Source: Nocardioides sp. L-11A (GTDB lineage: Bacteria; Actinomycetota; Actinomycetes; Propionibacteriales; Nocardioidaceae). From it: DNA of 64,000 nt. The stretch covers positions 5,518,001-5,582,000 of the forward strand of contig CP124680.1 of NCBI GenBank assembly GCA_029961745.1, given 5' to 3'. Position numbers and translations under genes: made by a program. The notes beneath the pieces were generated by a model. That model saw nothing but the letters and a program-made list of their open reading frames with translations. It made no database searches and had not been told where the DNA came from. This document shows, one piece after another, positions 16,614-26,142 of the stretch. Position 1 is the first letter of the stretch, and the number at the start of each line of letters is the position of its first letter.

Positions 16614-17305
16614 GGGGCCGGCACCTCGAGCGCGTAGCCCACGCCGTGGGCGGTGCGGACCAGATCGGCGCCCACCTTCGCCCGCAGGCCCTTGACGTGG
16701 CTGTCGACGGTCCGGGTGCCGGTGGCGCCGTCCCAGCCCCACACCTCGGCGAGCAGCTTCTCGCGGGTGACGACCGCGCCCGGCGTGGCGGCGAGGCACA
16801 GCAGCAGGTCGAACTCCGTCGGGGTCAGCCGCACCTCCTCCTCGCCGCGCCACACCCGGCGCGCCGGTCCGTCGACCCGCAGGTCGCCGAGCTCCAGCGC
16901 GCGCCGCCCGGCGAGTTCCGCGGCCCGCTCCACCCGGCGCAGCAGCGCGGACACCCGCGCCACCAGCTCCCGCATCCGGAACGGCTTGGTGAGGTAGTCG
17001 TCGGCCCCGACCCCGAGGCCGACCAGGACGTCGGCCTCGTCGGTGCGAGCGGTGAGCATGAGCACCGGCACCGGGCGCTCGGCCTGGATCCGCCGGCACA
17101 CCTCGTGGCCGTCGTACCCCGGCAGCATGACGTCGAGCAGCACCAGGTCCGGCGCGTGCTCGGCGTGCGCCGCGACCGCTCCCGGTCCGTCGAACGCCCG
17201 CACGACGTCGTACCCCTCGGCCTGGAGACGGTCGGCGACCGCCTGGTTGATGACCGGGTCGTCCTCCACGACGAGGACCCGGCGGTGCACGCGCTGCGCT
17301 GGCAT
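16610..17305 (-). CDS. OmpR-type response regulator
   Basis: 231 residues: receiver domain with acidic EDD (14-16), phosphoacceptor Asp58 in LLDVMLPG, and Lys in TKPF, then a winged-helix DNA-binding domain (LTPTEFDLL, VDSHVKGLRAKVG). ATG at 17305. It is directly upstream of and overlaps the kinase fusion, so the two form a two-component system. The target is unknown; the nested hairpin at 17381-17424 lies just upstream of the gene. Confidence 0.95.
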   Translation of the reverse strand: MPAQRVHRRVLVVEDDPVINQAVADRLQAEGYDVVRAFDGPGAVAAHAEHAPDLVLLDVMLPGYDGHEVCRRIQAERPVPVLMLTARTDEADVLVGLGVGADDYLTKPFRMRELVARVSALLRRVERAAELAGRRALELGDLRVDGPARRVWRGEEEVRLTPTEFDLLLCLAATPGAVVTREKLLAEVWGWDGATGTRTVDSHVKGLRAKVGADLVRTAHGVGYALEVPAP

Positions 17306-17380
17306 GTCTCCGAGGCTACGAGCGGGAGGCGCCGAAAACCGGGGACGACGTGTGCAGGTTCTGTGCAGATCCCCGGCGTG

Positions 17381-17424
17381 ACGTCATTCGCCCTGTGGGC
17401 GAGAGCCCACAGAACGTATGACGT
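17381..17424. repeat. Nested inverted repeat between MFS gene and response regulator
   Basis: Outer arms ACGTCAT (17381-17387) and ATGACGT (17418-17424) enclose 5-base internal segments and a perfect inner hairpin CTGTGGGC-GAGA-GCCCACAG (17393-17412). It lies after the MFS stop and before the response regulator start, both on the minus strand. It could be a terminator without a T-run, an mRNA leader structure or a DNA-binding site. Confidence 0.5.
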
Positions 17425-17439
17425 TGCGGCGCCAACCCG

Positions 17440-18672
17440 TCAGGAGCGGGCGGCCAGCTCGTCCTCGATGGACCGGTCCCGGGTGGCGTAGAGACCGCAC
17501 AGGTAGAGCGGCACGCACAGGGCGAGGAGCACCAGGATGGACGCCGTCCAGGTGCCGGTCGCGGCGTGCAGGACGCCGACGCCGAACGGCCCGGCGGCGG
17601 CGATGAGGTAGCCCGTCGACTGGGTGAAGCCCGAGAGGGCCGCGGTGCCCTCGGGGGTGCGGCTGCGCAGGCCGATCAGGGTCAGCACGAGCGGGAAGGT
17701 GCTGCAGCCGATGCCGATGGCGAGCGCCCACAGCCAGCCGAGCGGGCGCGGGGCGGCGAGGAAGCCGAGGTACCCGATCGGGTAGCACGCGATGAGGGCG
17801 GTGAGCAGCCAGCGCTGGTCGCGGAATCGGCCGGCGACGATCGGGATCAGCAGCGACAGCGGGATGCTCGCCCCGGTCACGACGCCGAGCAGGACGCCGG
17901 CGCTCTCGGCGGAGTACCCCGCGTCGCGGCACATCTGCGCGAACCAGCCGAAGACGGCGTACGCCTGCAGCGACTGGAGGCCGAACGCGCCGGCCATCGC
18001 CCAGCCGAGCCGGGTCCGGGCGATGGCGGTGATGCCGAGCGTGGTGGACCGGCGGCCCTCGTGCAGGTCGTGCCGGATCAGCCCGATCCACGGCAGCACC
18101 GCGATGGCCGCGGTCGCCGCCCAGGCACCGAGCCCCCGCGCGTAGTCGACGCCGCCGTCGGCGATCGGCACGGTGAGGGCCGAGGACGTGGTGAGCCCGA
18201 TCGCCATCGACGTCGAGTAGACGGCCGTGAGCAGGCCCACCTGTCCGGGGAAGTGCAGCTTCACCAACGACGGCATCAACACGTTCGCCGTCGCCGCGCC
18301 GGAGAGGGCGGCGAAGGACAGCACGAGGAACAGCCAGCCCTGGTGCACCTCGCTGCGCCACCACAGACAGCCGGCGAGCAGGACCAGCCCCAGCAGCGCC
18401 ACCCGGTGCAGTCCCAGCCAGGACGCGAGCCGCGGCGCCGCGCCGCCGACGAGCGCGAAGCACAGCACCGGCAGGGTCGTGAGCAGACCGGCCTCGAAGT
18501 CCCCCAGCGGTACGCCGGCGCGGATCTCCTCCAGCAGCGGCCCGACGCTCGTGGCCGCCGGCCGCAGGTTGAACGCCAGCACCACGATGCCGAGGACGAC
18601 CAGGAGACGCTGGAGGTGGGTGTCCCGGACGGCGTCGGTGGTGGCGGGGGCGGTCACGAGGTCATGTAACAC
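17440..18672 (-). CDS. MFS transporter, CynX/NimT-like
   Basis: About 410 residues, 12 predicted membrane helices, without long loops. The opening VVLAFNLRPAATSVGPLL is characteristic of the CynX/NimT (cyanate/nitroimidazole) branch. Possible starts are GTG at 18672 (overlaps the upstream stop by 11 bases and includes a TTA codon) and GTG at 18657, 4 bases after that stop; neither has a strong ribosome site. Likely an exporter or anion carrier; the substrate is not readable from sequence. Confidence 0.88.
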   Translation of the reverse strand: MLHDLVTAPATTDAVRDTHLQRLLVVLGIVVLAFNLRPAATSVGPLLEEIRAGVPLGDFEAGLLTTLPVLCFALVGGAAPRLASWLGLHRVALLGLVLLAGCLWWRSEVHQGWLFLVLSFAALSGAATANVLMPSLVKLHFPGQVGLLTAVYSTSMAIGLTTSSALTVPIADGGVDYARGLGAWAATAAIAVLPWIGLIRHDLHEGRRSTTLGITAIARTRLGWAMAGAFGLQSLQAYAVFGWFAQMCRDAGYSAESAGVLLGVVTGASIPLSLLIPIVAGRFRDQRWLLTALIACYPIGYLGFLAAPRPLGWLWALAIGIGCSTFPLVLTLIGLRSRTPEGTAALSGFTQSTGYLIAAAGPFGVGVLHAATGTWTASILVLLALCVPLYLCGLYATRDRSIEDELAARS

Positions 18673-19882
18673 GGCCCGGCCGCTGGGGATTCCGGCGGGC
18701 CGGGTCGGGGGCGGCTCGGCGGTAGGTGACCCGCCGGACCAGCACCTCGAACGGGCCGCGCCGACCGCGCCGGGCCAGCAGGTCCGCCAGCACGACCGAG
18801 GCGACCCAGGTGGCGATCGCGAGCAGCGCGGTGGCGGTGACGGTCAGGGTGCCCGCGAGGCCGAGCAGGTAGGGGGTGAACACCACGGCCCACACCACCG
18901 ACTGCAGCAGGTAGCAGGTCATCGAGCGCTGGCCGGTCGCGGCGAGCGCGTCGATCACCCGGCCCCGGCGGCCCTCGACCAGGCCCTCCAGCGGACGCGC
19001 GACCAGGGTGATCAGCGCGGCGTACCCGAGTCCGCCGAGGACGCCCGTCGCGTCGTGCAGCGGCCCGATCAGCTCGAGCGTGTCCGGGGAGGGGACCGAC
19101 GTGACGCCCGCCAGCATCAGGGCGACCGGCTGGGCGCCGAGCACCGCGACGGTGACGCCGACGACCGCGACGGCGACGAGCAGGCCGCGGTAGCGCTCGG
19201 GCTGCTCCAGCACCCGGCGCCGCCCGGCCCACAGGCCGAGCAGGTAGGGACAGGCGAACCCCAGCGGACCGAGCAACGCGATGAAGGCCACCGCGGCCGG
19301 CCGCTCGGCCAACTGGGTCGCGAGGTCGGGCGGCAGCATCGCCACGTCGGGCGGGTCGGTGCTGACGGACGAGGAGTTCGCCGCCGGGAGCGCGTTGAGG
19401 GCGAAGAGGAGCCCCGCCACGACCAGCAGCCACCGGTCCGACCAGCGCACGGCGAAGGCGCCGACCAGCAGCAGTACGCCGTACATCGCGAGGATGTCGC
19501 CGACGTAGAACAGCAGTCCGTCGACCACGCCCACCCCGATCAGTACGGCGCCGCGCCGCCACAGCAGGCGGCGCACCGCCCGGGGAGCGACCCCCGCCGC
19601 CTGCTGCCGCCGCACGATGTGCGCGACGCCGTACCCGAACAGGAAGCCGAACATCGGGAACGCCCGGCCGTCGACGACGGTCGCGATCACCCAGGTCACC
19701 GCGGAGTCGAGGGTCGAGCCGTCCAGCGGGAACCCGCCGCGGATCGACGCGCCGGCCGACGTACCGGTGAGGAAGTAGTGGGTGTTGGCGAGCGCGATGA
19801 ACAGCAGCATGCAGCCCCGCGCGAGGTCCGGCCCGAGCGCCCGCGCCGAGAGCGCGACGGGACCTTCGCTGGTGATGCTCAC
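18662..19882 (-). CDS. DUF418 family membrane protein
   Basis: About 406 residues with roughly ten membrane helices. N-terminal RALGPDLARGCMLLFIALAN and FPMFGFLFGYGVAH, then RRLLWRRGAVLIGVG, and the C-terminal GPFEVLVRRVTYR match DUF418 proteins (YeiB-like), whose function is not established. The GTG at 19882 is chosen; GTG at 19915 is an alternative with eleven more residues. Directly upstream of the MFS gene with overlapping ends, so the two may be co-transcribed. Confidence 0.82.
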   Translation of the reverse strand: MSITSEGPVALSARALGPDLARGCMLLFIALANTHYFLTGTSAGASIRGGFPLDGSTLDSAVTWVIATVVDGRAFPMFGFLFGYGVAHIVRRQQAAGVAPRAVRRLLWRRGAVLIGVGVVDGLLFYVGDILAMYGVLLLVGAFAVRWSDRWLLVVAGLLFALNALPAANSSSVSTDPPDVAMLPPDLATQLAERPAAVAFIALLGPLGFACPYLLGLWAGRRRVLEQPERYRGLLVAVAVVGVTVAVLGAQPVALMLAGVTSVPSPDTLELIGPLHDATGVLGGLGYAALITLVARPLEGLVEGRRGRVIDALAATGQRSMTCYLLQSVVWAVVFTPYLLGLAGTLTVTATALLAIATWVASVVLADLLARRGRRGPFEVLVRRVTYRRAAPDPARRNPQRPGRVT

Positions 19883-19972
19883 CGGGCCAGTCAAGCCGGG
19901 GCCCGAGGCCCGCACATCGGACCGCGGTCGTCGGCGCCCCCTACTTCGGTCGGAGTCCGACGGGCCCGCAGC

Positions 19973-20593
19973 TCAGACGATCAGGCCGGGGGTCCGGCTG
20001 CGGGCGGCCTCGAAGCGGCGCTGCACGTCGGCCCAGTTGACGACGTTCCACCACTGCTGGACGAAGGTGGCCTTGTCGTTGCGGTACTGCAGGTAGTAGG
20101 TGTGCTCCCACATGTCGAGCATGAGCAGCGGGACCATGCAGATCGGCACATTCCCCTGGTGGTCGAAGTGCTGGATGATGTAGGGCCGCTGGGCGAGCGT
20201 GTCCCAGGTCAGCACCGACCAGCCGGAGCCCTGGACCCCGAGGGCGTTGGCCTGGAAGTGCGCACGGAACCTGTCGAAGCCGCCGAAGTACTCCTCGATC
20301 GCCTGGGCCAGCTCCCCGGTGGGCTGGTCGCCGCCGTCGGGCGACATATTGGGCCAGAACACGGAGTGGTTGACGTGGCCGCCGAGGTGGAAGGCGAGGT
20401 TCTTCTCCAGCGTCGAGAGGCTCCCGAAGCTGTCCTTCTCGCGCGCCTCGGCGAGCTGCTCGACGGCGGTGTTGATGCCGGCGACGTAGGCGTTGTGGTG
20501 CTTGCCGTGGTGCAGCTCCATGATCTCGCCCGAGATGTAGGGCTCGAGGGCGGCGTAGTCGTAGGGAAGGTCGGGCAGTGCGTACTCAGCCAT
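19973..20593 (-). CDS. sodA: Superoxide dismutase [Fe/Mn]
   Basis: 206 residues, typical for the Fe/Mn SOD family that converts superoxide to hydrogen peroxide and oxygen. Metal ligands are in MELHHGKHH, the [12 protein letters not shown] segment and [11 protein letters not shown]. No signal peptide, so cytoplasmic. ATG at 20593. A sequence matching the nickel-responsive Nur operator lies 19-35 bases upstream, which in Streptomyces marks the Fe-type SodF repressed by Nur-nickel; that suggests iron as the metal here. A nickel SOD would be expected elsewhere in the genome. Confidence 0.95.
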   Translation of the reverse strand: MAEYALPDLPYDYAALEPYISGEIMELHHGKHHNAYVAGINTAVEQLAEAREKDSFGSLSTLEKNLAFHLGGHVNHSVFWPNMSPDGGDQPTGELAQAIEEYFGGFDRFRAHFQANALGVQGSGWSVLTWDTLAQRPYIIQHFDHQGNVPICMVPLLMLDMWEHTYYLQYRNDKATFVQQWWNVVNWADVQRRFEAARSRTPGLIV

Positions 20594-20611
20594 GTCGCAA
20601 GTCTTTCGCTA

Positions 20612-20628
20612 TTGCATGTTACTTGCAA
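20612..20628. promoter_or_regulatory. Nur-box-like operator upstream of superoxide dismutase
   Basis: TTGCAT-GTTAC-TTGCAA fits the published Streptomyces Nur box (tTGCaa-N5-ttGCAA) at 11 of 12 defined positions. It is 19-35 bases before the SOD start, overlapping the probable promoter, where Nur-nickel would repress. Confidence 0.7.
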
Positions 20629-20719
20629 CAATGGGCCCGGGCGCTCGACCGCCCGGTGCGGGCCGCCCGCCAAGGTCCGATGGGTACGGGCGGAGGGGCG
20701 GCCCGCACCGACACCCCGA

Positions 20720-22279
20720 TCACCGGGCGCCGGGCTCCTCGGCGACCGGCAGCTCGCGGAGCATCCGGCGCATGATCTTGCCGCTCGACGTCTGCGGCAG
20801 CGCCGGGACGAAGACCACCGACCGGGGCGTCTTGTACGCCGCCAGCTCGGCCCGGGCGCAGGCGATCAGCTCCTCCTCCGTGGCCCGGTGCCCGTCCCGG
20901 AGCACGACATAGGCCCGGGCGACCTCGCCCTTCACCTCGTCCGGGACCGGTCCGACGGCGACCAGCGCGACCGCCGGGTGGCCGGACAGCACCCGCTCGA
21001 TCTCGGCCGGATAGACGTTGTAGCCACCCGAGATGATCAGGTCGCGACAGCGGTCCACCACCCACAGGTCGCCCTCGGCGTCGCGGCGGACCAGGTCGCC
21101 GGTGCGCAGCCAGCCGCCGGCGAGCACCTCCGCGGTGGCGTCGGGGCGGCCGAAGTACTCGGTCATCACCAATGGTCCGCGCATCCAGAGCTCGCCGGGC
21201 CGGTCGACGGCGGCCTCGACCTCCGGACGGTCGAGGTCGGCGACCCGGGCCTCCATGCCCGGCAGCGGCCGGCCGATCGAGCCGTGCACCCGCTCGGTCC
21301 CGACCGGGTGCGTGGTGCCCAGGCCGGAGAGCTCGGTCATCCCCCACAGCTCGATCAGCGGCGCGCCGCTGGCCTGCTCCCAGGCGGTCATCGTGGAGAC
21401 CGCCATGGTCTGCCCACCCACGGTGCAGCGGGTCAGGGTGGCGAGGTCGGCCGGGTCCAGGCCGGGGTCGGCGAGCATCATCGCGTACATCGCGGGCACG
21501 CCCTCGAAGAGCGTCGCGCGGTACTCGGCGACGAGGTCCATCGCGGCGCGCGCGCCGAACCTGCTCATCAGCACCACCGTCCCGCCGGTCCCGAACGTGC
21601 CGTTGAGGACCACGCTGCCGTAGACGTGCGGCGCGGGGAGTGCCGTGACCACTACGTCCGCGGCGGTCTTGCCGTGCGCCTCGGCGCTGAGCCGCCAGTT
21701 GAGCAGGACCGCCCCCTGCGACTGCACCGCGCCCTTGGGATGCCCGGTGGTGCCCGAGGTGTAGCCGATCACCGCAGGGTCCTCGGGACCGAGCGCGACC
21801 GGCGACGCCGCGCGGCCGACCGCCACCACGTCCTCGAGCCCCACCACCTCGACCCCCTCGGCCCGCAGGTCCGACGGCAGCTCGTCCAGGACCACGACCG
21901 CCCACAGCCGGCTCAGCACCGCGCCGTCGAGCGCGGCGAGCACCGCCGCCGTGGTGCACAGGACCCGCGCACCGCAGTCGTCGAGGACATAGGCCAGCTC
22001 GCTGGTCGTGAGCATGGCGTTGACCGGGTTGACGACCGCGCCGCTGCGCAGGATGCCGTGGTAGGCCTGCACCCACGCGGCGCTGTTGGGTGCGTAGACG
22101 GTGACCCGGTCCCCAGGACGCACGCCGTGCGCCTGCAGCCAGCCCGCCACCCGGTCGGCGCGCTCGGCCAGGTCGGCGTACGTGAACGAGCGGCCGTCGT
22201 GGACGAGCGCCACCGCCGTCGGCCGAGCCCGGGCGGTCGTGGCGAGCAGGTCGCCCGGCAGGACGGGCGCCGCACTCAT
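20720..22279 (-). CDS. Acyl-CoA synthetase/AMP-dependent ligase
   Basis: 519 residues, ANL superfamily. Core motifs: YTSGTTGHPKGA (phosphate loop), ELWGMTE, GDLVRRDAEGD...DRCRDLIISGGYNVYP, and the C-terminal catalytic Lys in SSGKIMRR. It would activate a carboxylic acid as its CoA thioester via an adenylate. The ATG overlaps the stop of the dehydrogenase-like gene (ATGA). Last gene of the operon from 33708. The acid is likely the end product of the imported compound; its identity is unknown. Confidence 0.92.
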   Translation of the reverse strand: MSAAPVLPGDLLATTARARPTAVALVHDGRSFTYADLAERADRVAGWLQAHGVRPGDRVTVYAPNSAAWVQAYHGILRSGAVVNPVNAMLTTSELAYVLDDCGARVLCTTAAVLAALDGAVLSRLWAVVVLDELPSDLRAEGVEVVGLEDVVAVGRAASPVALGPEDPAVIGYTSGTTGHPKGAVQSQGAVLLNWRLSAEAHGKTAADVVVTALPAPHVYGSVVLNGTFGTGGTVVLMSRFGARAAMDLVAEYRATLFEGVPAMYAMMLADPGLDPADLATLTRCTVGGQTMAVSTMTAWEQASGAPLIELWGMTELSGLGTTHPVGTERVHGSIGRPLPGMEARVADLDRPEVEAAVDRPGELWMRGPLVMTEYFGRPDATAEVLAGGWLRTGDLVRRDAEGDLWVVDRCRDLIISGGYNVYPAEIERVLSGHPAVALVAVGPVPDEVKGEVARAYVVLRDGHRATEEELIACARAELAAYKTPRSVVFVPALPQTSSGKIMRRMLRELPVAEEPGAR

Positions 22280-23514
22280 CGCGGGGTCCGCTCCTCGAGG
22301 CCCCAGGGCGAGTCGTAGGCGTCCGGCGCGGCCAGCAGCTCGAGGAAGGGCACCGGGTCGAACGCCTCAGGGCCCAGGACGCCGGTGCCCTTCCAGGCAC
22401 CCGTCGCCAGCAGCTCGAGCGCCACCACGGGGTTGACCGCGGTCTGCCACACCACGCACTGCGTGCCGTACCGGTCCATGCTCCAGGCGTTGTCGACGAC
22501 GTGATGGAGGTAGACCTCCCGCGGGTTGCCGTCGACGCCCGTCCCGGTGACCCACAGGCCCGCGCAGGTGGCCCCGCTCATCGCGGAGCCGAGCCGGGCC
22601 GGGTCGGGCAGGCAGGCGGCGACGACGTCGCGCGGCGAGACCTCGACGTCGCCGACCCGGACCTTGTCGGTGCGGTCGAGGCCGAGCTTGTGCAGGACCC
22701 GCAGTACCTCGATGAACTCCTCGCCCAGGCCGTACTTGAACGTCACCCGCTCGGCGTCGACCCACCGTGGCATGAGGACGACCTCCTCGTGCTCGACGTT
22801 GACGCACTCGACCGGCCCGATCCCACCGGGGAAGTCGAAGACCTCCGGCTCGGAGAACGGCTCGGTGGTGAACCAGCCGCGCTCGCGCTCCCACACCAGC
22901 GGTGGGTTGAGGCACTCCTCGATCGTCGTCCAGACCGAGAACGACGGGGCGAAGCCGTGGCCCGCGACCTGCAGGTTCGAGCCGTCCCGGGTGCCGAGCT
23001 CGTCGATCGAGGAGAACAGGTGGTCGGCGGCGTAGCGCGCGAAGACGTCGGACAGGCCGGGCTCGACGCCGATGCCGACCAGCGCGAGGCGGCCGGCCTC
23101 CTCCCACTCCCCCGCCCGGGCGAACTGGTGGTCACCGAGCATCACGCCGCACCGCTCGTACGGACGCTCGGGGTGCGGCGCCGACAGGCTCATCGCCATG
23201 TCGAGGTAGTCGGCTCCGGCCTCGAAGGCGGCGTCGAAGATCGCCTCGACGAAGCGCGGGTCGACCGCGTTGAGCACGTGGGTGATCCGGTGCTCCCGGA
23301 TCGCGGCGACCAGGCCGGCCCGGTCGGAGGCGTCGAGCCGGATCGCCCGGAGCCGGGAGTCGGGCTCCGCGCCGGGCCGGCAGTTCGCCACGGTCGCGCG
23401 GGCGCGGGACTCGTCATGGTCGGCGACGACGAGGGCCTCGAAGAAGTCGCGGGTCGTGGCGATGCGCACGAAGGCGTCGCCGACACCGCCGGCGCCGATC
23501 AGGAGGACGCGCAT
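22276..23514 (-). CDS. Saccharopine dehydrogenase-like oxidoreductase
   Basis: 412 residues. An N-terminal Rossmann fold (LLIGAGGVGDAFV) followed by the family's NAVDPRFVEAIFDAAFEAGADYLDMA segment and a long C-terminal domain place it with saccharopine/lysine-6-dehydrogenase-like proteins, which make or break secondary amines with NAD(P)H. It is not a housekeeping lysine gene in this setting: it sits between an ABC importer and a CoA ligase with overlaps on both sides (16 and 4 bases). Likely cleaves or oxidises an imino/opine-like intermediate, as inference. Confidence 0.82.
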   Translation of the reverse strand: MRVLLIGAGGVGDAFVRIATTRDFFEALVVADHDESRARATVANCRPGAEPDSRLRAIRLDASDRAGLVAAIREHRITHVLNAVDPRFVEAIFDAAFEAGADYLDMAMSLSAPHPERPYERCGVMLGDHQFARAGEWEEAGRLALVGIGVEPGLSDVFARYAADHLFSSIDELGTRDGSNLQVAGHGFAPSFSVWTTIEECLNPPLVWERERGWFTTEPFSEPEVFDFPGGIGPVECVNVEHEEVVLMPRWVDAERVTFKYGLGEEFIEVLRVLHKLGLDRTDKVRVGDVEVSPRDVVAACLPDPARLGSAMSGATCAGLWVTGTGVDGNPREVYLHHVVDNAWSMDRYGTQCVVWQTAVNPVVALELLATGAWKGTGVLGPEAFDPVPFLELLAAPDAYDSPWGLEERTPR

Positions 23515-24332
23515 GGAGGGGTGTTCCTTTCAACCTGGTGGGGGACGGTGCCCGGACGGGCACCGTCGGACCGGGGCGGCACGGCCGCCCGCAGTCGCTG
23601 GGTGTAGGGCGCCGAGGGCCGGTCCAGGACCTGTGCCACCGGCCCCTGCTCGACGACGTCGCCGGCCCTCATCACCAGCACCCGGTCGGCGACCTGGCGC
23701 ACGACGGCGAGGTCGTGGGTGATGAACAGGTAGGCCGTGTCGGTGGCCGCCCGGACGTCGGCGAGCAGGTTGACCACCTGGGCCTGGATCGAGACGTCCA
23801 GCGCGGAGACGGCCTCGTCGAGGACGAGCACCGGGGGCCGCGGCGCCAGCGCACGGGCGATGGCGACCCGCTGACGCTGGCCGCCGGAGAGCTCGCCGGG
23901 CCGGCTCTCCAGCTGCCGGGCGCTCAGCCCGACCGCCTCGCCCAGCTCGCGCACCCGCGCCGCCCGCTCCGCACGGTCGCGTACGCCGTGCAGCGCGAGC
24001 ACCTCGGCCAGCGCGTCGCCGGGCGACTGCCGCGGGTCGAGCGAGGCGTAGGGATCCTGGAAGACCATCTGCAGCAGCCGGGCCCGGCGCAGCCGTTCCC
24101 TGCGGCGCCGGGCCGGACGGCTGACGTCGTGGCCGTCGAGGATCACCCGTCCCGCCGTCGGCGCGAGCAGGCCGGCGATCATCCGCGCGGTCGTCGACTT
24201 GCCCGACCCGGACTCGCCGACGATCGCCAGGCACTCGCCGCGCTCCAGGTGCAGGTCGAGACCGGTCACCGCGACCGTCGTCGCGCCGCGGGGGCCGGGG
24301 AACTCCTTGCGGAGCGCGGTCACGGTCAGCAC
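23499..24332 (-). CDS. Oligopeptide-type ABC transporter ATPase (DppF-like)
   Basis: 277-residue nucleotide-binding subunit: Walker A GESGSGKS, Q-loop MVFQDPYASLDPRQ, signature LSGGQRQRV, Walker B LVLDEAVSALD, H-loop THD. In the family the Walker B is usually followed by a DEP triplet; here it is DEA. GTG at 24332 overlaps the stop of the partner ATPase; an in-frame GTG at 24323 is an alternative. Part of a complete importer with 24326-28726. Confidence 0.92.
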   Translation of the reverse strand: MLTVTALRKEFPGPRGATTVAVTGLDLHLERGECLAIVGESGSGKSTTARMIAGLLAPTAGRVILDGHDVSRPARRRRERLRRARLLQMVFQDPYASLDPRQSPGDALAEVLALHGVRDRAERAARVRELGEAVGLSARQLESRPGELSGGQRQRVAIARALAPRPPVLVLDEAVSALDVSIQAQVVNLLADVRAATDTAYLFITHDLAVVRQVADRVLVMRAGDVVEQGPVAQVLDRPSAPYTQRLRAAVPPRSDGARPGTVPHQVERNTPPCASS

Positions 24333-25270
24333 GGGGTCCTCCCCTCGCGCACGCACCGGACGGCGTGCTGGGTGCCGGTCAGCGGCGGGACCGCCGTACG
24401 GCAGGCATCGACGGCCCGGTCGCAGCGCGGGGCGAACGCGCAGCCTGCCCCGGCCTCGTACGCCGCGACCGGGTGCCCGGCGATGGCCGGCAGCCGAGGC
24501 AGCCGGTGATCGATGTCCGGCCGGGCCGCGAACAGGGCGCGGGTGTAGGGATGGCGCGGGTCGGCGGCCAGCGCGCCGGCCGCGGCGACCTCCTGGACGG
24601 TCCCGGCGTACAGCACCGCGATCCGGTCGCACAGCTGGGCGGCGAGGTCGAGGTCGTGGCTGATGAAGACCAGGCCCGTGCCCCGCTCGCGCCGCAGCTC
24701 GTCGAGGATCGCCACGACCTCCGCCTGGGTGGTGACGTCGAGGGCCGTGGTCGGCTCGTCCGCGAGCACCAGCGCCGGGTCGGCGAGGACCACGGAGGCG
24801 ATCATGATCCGCTGGAGCATCCCTCCCGACAGCTGGTCGGGATGGCGATCCAACAGCCGGCGGGGCTCGGCGAGACCGACCCGGTCGAGCAGCGCCAGCA
24901 CCTCGGGCAGCCGCGCGGACCGGGCCCGGCGGGCGGTCGTCTCCAGCAGGAAGTCGCCGATCCGCTGGCGCGGGTCCAGGTGGGCGCGGGCGTCCTGGAA
25001 GACCATCCCGAGCCGCCGGCGCGCCACGTCGTGGCCGGTGCGGCTGCGCGCGAGCGGGGCCCCGTCGAACCGGATCGTGCCCGACCGGACGGCGCCGGCA
25101 GGGAGCAGGCCGGCCACCGCGCGGGCCAGCATGGACTTGCCGGCCCCGGACTCCCCGACCAGGCCCAGCGCCTCGCCGGGGGCCATGGCCAGGGTGATGT
25201 CGCGCAGCACGGTGCCGCGTCCGGGCAGCTCGACGACCACCTCGTCGACCTCCAGCAGCGGGCTGGTCAT
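24326..25270 (-). CDS. Oligopeptide-type ABC transporter ATPase (DppD-like)
   Basis: 314 residues: Walker A GESGAGKS, MVFQDARAHLDPRQ, signature LSGGMLQRI, Walker B LVLADEPTTALD, then the C-terminal oligopeptide/dipeptide-transporter extension with the cysteines of CAFAPRCDRAVDAC. ATG at 25270 overlaps the permease stop (ATGA). Pairs with the DppF-like subunit to energise uptake. Confidence 0.93.
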   Translation of the reverse strand: MTSPLLEVDEVVVELPGRGTVLRDITLAMAPGEALGLVGESGAGKSMLARAVAGLLPAGAVRSGTIRFDGAPLARSRTGHDVARRRLGMVFQDARAHLDPRQRIGDFLLETTARRARSARLPEVLALLDRVGLAEPRRLLDRHPDQLSGGMLQRIMIASVVLADPALVLADEPTTALDVTTQAEVVAILDELRRERGTGLVFISHDLDLAAQLCDRIAVLYAGTVQEVAAAGALAADPRHPYTRALFAARPDIDHRLPRLPAIAGHPVAAYEAGAGCAFAPRCDRAVDACRTAVPPLTGTQHAVRCVREGRTPC

Positions 25271-26142
25271 CGCTTCTCCTTGCGGGCACGGGCGAGCGGG
25301 CGTCCCTCGGTGAGCCGGTCGCCGAGGAAGGTCAGGGCGACCACGGTGGTCACGATCGCCAGCCCGGCGTACACGGCCTGCTCGGGGTGTCCCTGGAGCA
25401 GCGCGGACGTGTCGCTGACGAGGACGCCCCAGTCCGCGGCAGGCGCCTGGACCGCGAGCCCCAGGAAGGACAGCGAGGCGAGGTCGACGAGGGCGAGCGC
25501 GAACGCGACCGGCACCTGGGCGAGGACGACGCCGAGGATGTTCGGCAGGATGTGCCGCACGCAGATCCGCAGCCCGCCCATGCCCTGCAGCTCGAGGGCC
25601 TCCACATAGGGCAGGTGCCGCTGCGCGCGGGCCGCGGCCCGCGCCGTGCGGGCGACATAGGGCAGGTAGGCGACCGCCAGGGCGATCACGGCCGGGGTGA
25701 GCCCCGGCTCGAAGACGGCCACCGCCAGGACGGCGACCAGGATGCCCGGGACGGCGAAGATCACGTCGAGCACCCGCGCCAGGGTGGCGTCGAGCAGGCC
25801 GCCGCGCCAGGCGGCGCTCAGGCCGATCGGCAGTCCCACGGTGAGGCTCAGCGCGACCACCAGGGCCGGCCCGCCGAGGCTGGTCCGGGCACCCCACAGC
25901 AGCCGGGACCAGATGTCCCGGCCGGTCGCGTCGGTGCCCAGCCAGTGCTCGGCGCTCGGTCCGGCGTACGGATGCAGGAGGTCCTGCTGGTCGACGGGAT
26001 AGGGCGCGACCCAGGGCGCGAGGGCGGCCAGCAGGATCAGCGCGGCCACGACCGACAGGGCGATCCAGCCGACCGGACCGAGGACGCCGCGCGCGCGGCG
26101 CGGGCGCGGCCGGCCGGCGGGGAGGGTGAGTGCCAGCGTCAT
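25267..26142 (-). CDS. ABC transporter permease (DppC-like)
   Basis: 291 residues, six predicted membrane helices. N-terminal cytoplasmic tail rich in Arg/Pro, then HWLGTDATGRDIWSRLLWGARTSL, which is the DppC/OppC signature, and EALELQGMGGLRICVRHILPN as the EAA coupling loop. ATG at 26142 overlaps the previous permease stop. It forms the channel with 26139-27068. Confidence 0.93.
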   Translation of the reverse strand: MTLALTLPAGRPRPRRARGVLGPVGWIALSVVAALILLAALAPWVAPYPVDQQDLLHPYAGPSAEHWLGTDATGRDIWSRLLWGARTSLGGPALVVALSLTVGLPIGLSAAWRGGLLDATLARVLDVIFAVPGILVAVLAVAVFEPGLTPAVIALAVAYLPYVARTARAAARAQRHLPYVEALELQGMGGLRICVRHILPNILGVVLAQVPVAFALALVDLASLSFLGLAVQAPAADWGVLVSDTSALLQGHPEQAVYAGLAIVTTVVALTFLGDRLTEGRPLARARKEKR

